Source: Pantoea sp. Lij88 (GTDB taxonomy: Bacteria > Pseudomonadota > Gammaproteobacteria > Enterobacterales > Enterobacteriaceae). From it: a DNA stretch of 64,000 nucleotides. The number at the start of each line of letters is the position of its first letter. The stretch's first letter is position 1. Location of the stretch: the NCBI RefSeq assembly GCF_030062155.1, contig NZ_CP118269.1, positions 868,001 to 932,000 on the forward strand, given 5' to 3'. Below, piece after piece: positions 62,198 to 64,000 of this stretch. The translations under genes and the position numbers were made by a program. The notes under the pieces were generated by a model, which worked only from the letters and a program-made list of their open reading frames with translations, was not told where the DNA came from and did not search any database.

Positions 62198-63370
62198 TCA
62201 TTCGGCGTTGGCGCGGACGATATCGGTGATCAGCTGATTGACCGGCGCAAGGTCAATCGCCAGCGCGTTGCTGCTGTAAGCGGCCTGCTGACGGGCGCTG
62301 GTGGCGAGCGCGCTGCCTTCTTTGCTGGTGGTATCGATTTTAACCAGCGTGGAGAGGCCGATGCGCAGCGGATGTCTGGCGATATCGTCCTGATTCAGTT
62401 CGATACGAACCGGCAGGCGCTGAACCACTTTGATCCAGTTACCGGTGGCATTCTGTGCAGGCAGCAGAGAGAAGGCGCTGCCGGTGCCCATATCCAGTCC
62501 GGCGACTTTGCCCTGATAAACCACTTCGTCACCATAAATATCGGCAACTACGGTGGCAGGCTGACCAATGCGAACGCCAGCCAGCTGGGTCTCTTTAAAG
62601 TTGGCATCGACCCACAAATTAGTGGCAGGCACGACAGCCAGCAGCGGGGTGCTGGTGGAGATTTGCGAACCGACCTGCACGCTGCGACGGGAGACAAAGC
62701 CATCCATCGGGCTGCGGATTTCGGTGCGCTGCAGCGCCAGCCAGGCATCACGCAGCTCAGCCGCGCTCTGTTGAACGGCAGGTTGATTTTCGAGCGAGGT
62801 GTTGAGGATCATCGCCTGATTGGCATTGTATTGCTGAATCGCTACGTCCAGCTGCGCTTTGGCGGTCGCCACGGCGTCACGGGCGTGCTGCAACTCTTCA
62901 CGGCCAATCAGGTTGGCTGCACCCAATGGCTCACGACGTTTCAGGTCGGCTTCTGCCTGTGCCAGTGCGGTCTGCTGCAGCGTAATGCTGGCCTGATACT
63001 GTTTGCCATTGATCATCAGTTGATGCGTCTGACGCACGCTGGTGGCCAGGGCCGTCTGCGCTTTTTCAAACGCCTGCTCAGCATCGGTTTTATCGAGTGA
63101 AACCAGCACATCGCCTTTTTTGACGAAATCGGTATCTTCAAACCAGACTTTGTTCACGCTACCGGAGACCTGTGCCATCACCTGCACCTGATTACCCGCA
63201 ACGTAGGCGTCATCCGTTTCCTGAAAATGGCGCAGGACCAGGAACCAGTAAACTCCCCAGGCAATACCAATCAGCACAAAGATCAGCGCCAGCACGATGA
63301 GCACACTTTTGCGCTTCTTCTTTTTACTGGCTGACGGTTGCGGGCTTTGTGCTTCTGCCGTTGCACTCAT
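62198..63370 (-). CDS. emrA: Multidrug efflux adaptor EmrA
   Basis: EmrA is the membrane-fusion protein that links EmrB to TolC. The 390-residue product has the E. coli length. A single transmembrane helix (about residues 24-46, after KKKKRKSVLI) anchors it; the periplasmic part has two biotinyl-lipoyl halves (QVSGSVNKVWFEDTDFVKKGD; GFVSRRSVQVGSQI) around a long alpha-hairpin rich in A and Q (about 100-200), and the family constant GTGSAFSLLPAQNATGNWIK. I chose the ATG at 63370 (MSATAEAQ), which follows GGAG; the codons to 63391 would place that site inside the gene. Confidence 0.97.
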   Translation of the reverse strand: MSATAEAQSPQPSASKKKKRKSVLIVLALIFVLIGIAWGVYWFLVLRHFQETDDAYVAGNQVQVMAQVSGSVNKVWFEDTDFVKKGDVLVSLDKTDAEQAFEKAQTALATSVRQTHQLMINGKQYQASITLQQTALAQAEADLKRREPLGAANLIGREELQHARDAVATAKAQLDVAIQQYNANQAMILNTSLENQPAVQQSAAELRDAWLALQRTEIRSPMDGFVSRRSVQVGSQISTSTPLLAVVPATNLWVDANFKETQLAGVRIGQPATVVADIYGDEVVYQGKVAGLDMGTGSAFSLLPAQNATGNWIKVVQRLPVRIELNQDDIARHPLRIGLSTLVKIDTTSKEGSALATSARQQAAYSSNALAIDLAPVNQLITDIVRANAE

Positions 63371-63434
63371 GACTTTCTCCACGTTTTCCATTTAGTCGGG
63401 CGACAGAAATCCCTTTCCGCCTGCGCCCGAGTCG

Positions 63435-63459
63435 AAAAAGCCAGCGACTGAGCGCTGGC
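63435..63459 (-). terminator. Hairpin between emrR and emrA
   Basis: On the minus strand GCCAGCG-ctcagt-CGCTGGC followed by TTTTT makes a complete terminator-like hairpin 65 bases before the emrA start codon. It would reduce read-through from emrR into emrAB. Confidence 0.65.
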
Positions 63460-63520
63460 CAGATAAAAAAGGAAATTAAAATAACGATTTCGACAGGTGA
63501 TTGTGTCGCACTTATTGCTA

Positions 63521-64000
63521 TTAGCGGGACAGCGAGGCGATCAGCTGGTCTTCATCCATTTTATCGAGACGATTAAGCAGTTTACGGGTGATGCCTTCCA
63601 GCTGAGACTTCTCATCGACTGACAGCGACGACCAGAGATACTGCAGGCTCTGATGCTGAGGGGGCAGCAGCTGACGCAGGAACTCCATCCCTTTATCGGT
63701 CAGATGCAGGTGCAGGCAGCGACGGTCGTGATCGCTTTCGCGACGCTCAATCCAGCCACGTTTTTCCAGCTCATCCGCAATGCGCGTTGCATTGGTGCGG
63801 GAAGAGCCAAGGGCGGAGCTGAGCTCAGAAGGCTGAATGCTGTGATTTTCCTGCGCATCCAGCGTAATCAATGCCATGAACAGGGTTTCATTAATGCCCT
63901 GTGCTTTCAGCATCTTATTGCGGTTGTCCAGCAGTTTACCCTGCATATGCATACAGAGACGCGTCAGAATAATTTCCTGTAACGGAAAATCCTTATGGCG
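63521..64000 (-). CDS. emrR: Multidrug efflux transcriptional repressor EmrR (MprA), 5' end outside the window
   Basis: EmrR is a MarR-family repressor of emrRAB that is released by efflux substrates. 159 codons are visible; the frame continues off the right edge ([20 protein letters not shown]), so the first 15-20 residues are missing by comparison with the 176-residue E. coli protein. Conserved tracts: [17 protein letters not shown], and the winged helix-turn-helix [26 protein letters not shown] (overlapping tracts) with the wing [17 protein letters not shown]. It heads emrRAB and is 150 bp from emrA. An ATG at 63952 is internal, not the true start. Confidence 0.95.
   Translation of the reverse strand, partial: RHKDFPLQEIILTRLCMHMQGKLLDNRNKMLKAQGINETLFMALITLDAQENHSIQPSELSSALGSSRTNATRIADELEKRGWIERRESDHDRRCLHLHLTDKGMEFLRQLLPPQHQSLQYLWSSLSVDEKSQLEGITRKLLNRLDKMDEDQLIASLSR

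Noticed and set aside
62084..63100. A 338-codon open frame on the plus strand across emrA
   Set aside because: Shadow of emrA: its residues follow from the complement of the alanine/glutamine-rich hairpin. No homology and no promoter.

Overview
The window is core chromosome of a gamma-proteobacterium of the order Enterobacterales. Nearly every protein can be matched residue by residue to an Escherichia coli counterpart. The 16S rRNA, the fused neighbourhoods and the content (rpoS next to mutS, a nar cluster beside mutS, three tRNA-Arg copies with structured spacers) best suit the Erwiniaceae, probably Pantoea or a close relative. The genus is an inference from memory of the family, not from a database search.

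Layout. 1-4.1 kb: end of truD, then surE-pcm-nlpD-rpoS (stationary-phase and repair cluster). 4.1-6.7 kb: mutS, convergent with rpoS and only 124 bp from it. 7.0-16.2 kb: a respiratory nitrate block, narL divergent from narK-narGHJI, with a perfect FNR box and NarL heptamers in the shared control region; no narX is present. 16.3-20.3 kb: mltB, yjdM, a DapA-family aldolase with a KdgR-like box, tam, pncC. 20.3-25.3 kb: recA with its SOS box, recX, alaS, csrA. 25.5-26.5 kb: a tRNA operon (Ser-GCT and three Arg-ACG) in which each tRNA-Arg is followed by a 134-nt structured repeat ending in a copy of the last 19 nt of the tRNA. 26.9-30.3 kb: yqaB, yqaA, gshA, the sRNA micA on the opposite strand, luxS. 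30.3-36.1 kb: corB and ypjD divergent from ffh, then rpsP-rimM-trmD-rplS. 36.1-41 kb: a GNAT enzyme, aroF-tyrA behind TyrR boxes, then pheA with its pheL attenuator, and raiA. 41-46.5 kb: bamD divergent from rluD-yfiH, and clpB with a sigma-32 promoter. 46.5-52.1 kb: a complete rrn operon (16S, tRNA-Glu, 23S, 5S) at the position of E. coli rrnG. 52.3-60.6 kb: kgtP, a wrecked yfiM, pssA, pat, tapT, trxC, yfiF. 60.6-64 kb: emrB, emrA and the 3' part of emrR.

How the parts work together. The nar block is a complete anaerobic nitrate-respiration unit (transport, three-subunit enzyme, maturation chaperone, response regulator) whose sensor must be encoded elsewhere. surE/pcm/nlpD/rpoS, recA/recX, clpB, raiA, csrA and micA are stress and growth-phase functions. 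ffh, rpsP-rplS, the rrn operon, the tRNA cluster, alaS, rluD and tapT serve translation. aroF-tyrA and pheA are the tyrosine and phenylalanine branches, each with its own visible control.

I found no phage, insertion sequence, CRISPR array, toxin-antitoxin or defence system. The most unusual structure is the tRNA-Arg-linked repeat set; it resembles the rtT repeats of the E. coli tyrT operon and may belong to that family. Other points of interest are the orphan narL, the internally deleted yfiM, the low-complexity insertion in yfiF, the nested terminator/promoter/hairpin ahead of rpsP, and a gene-order break that puts the corB-yfiF block between luxS and emrB.
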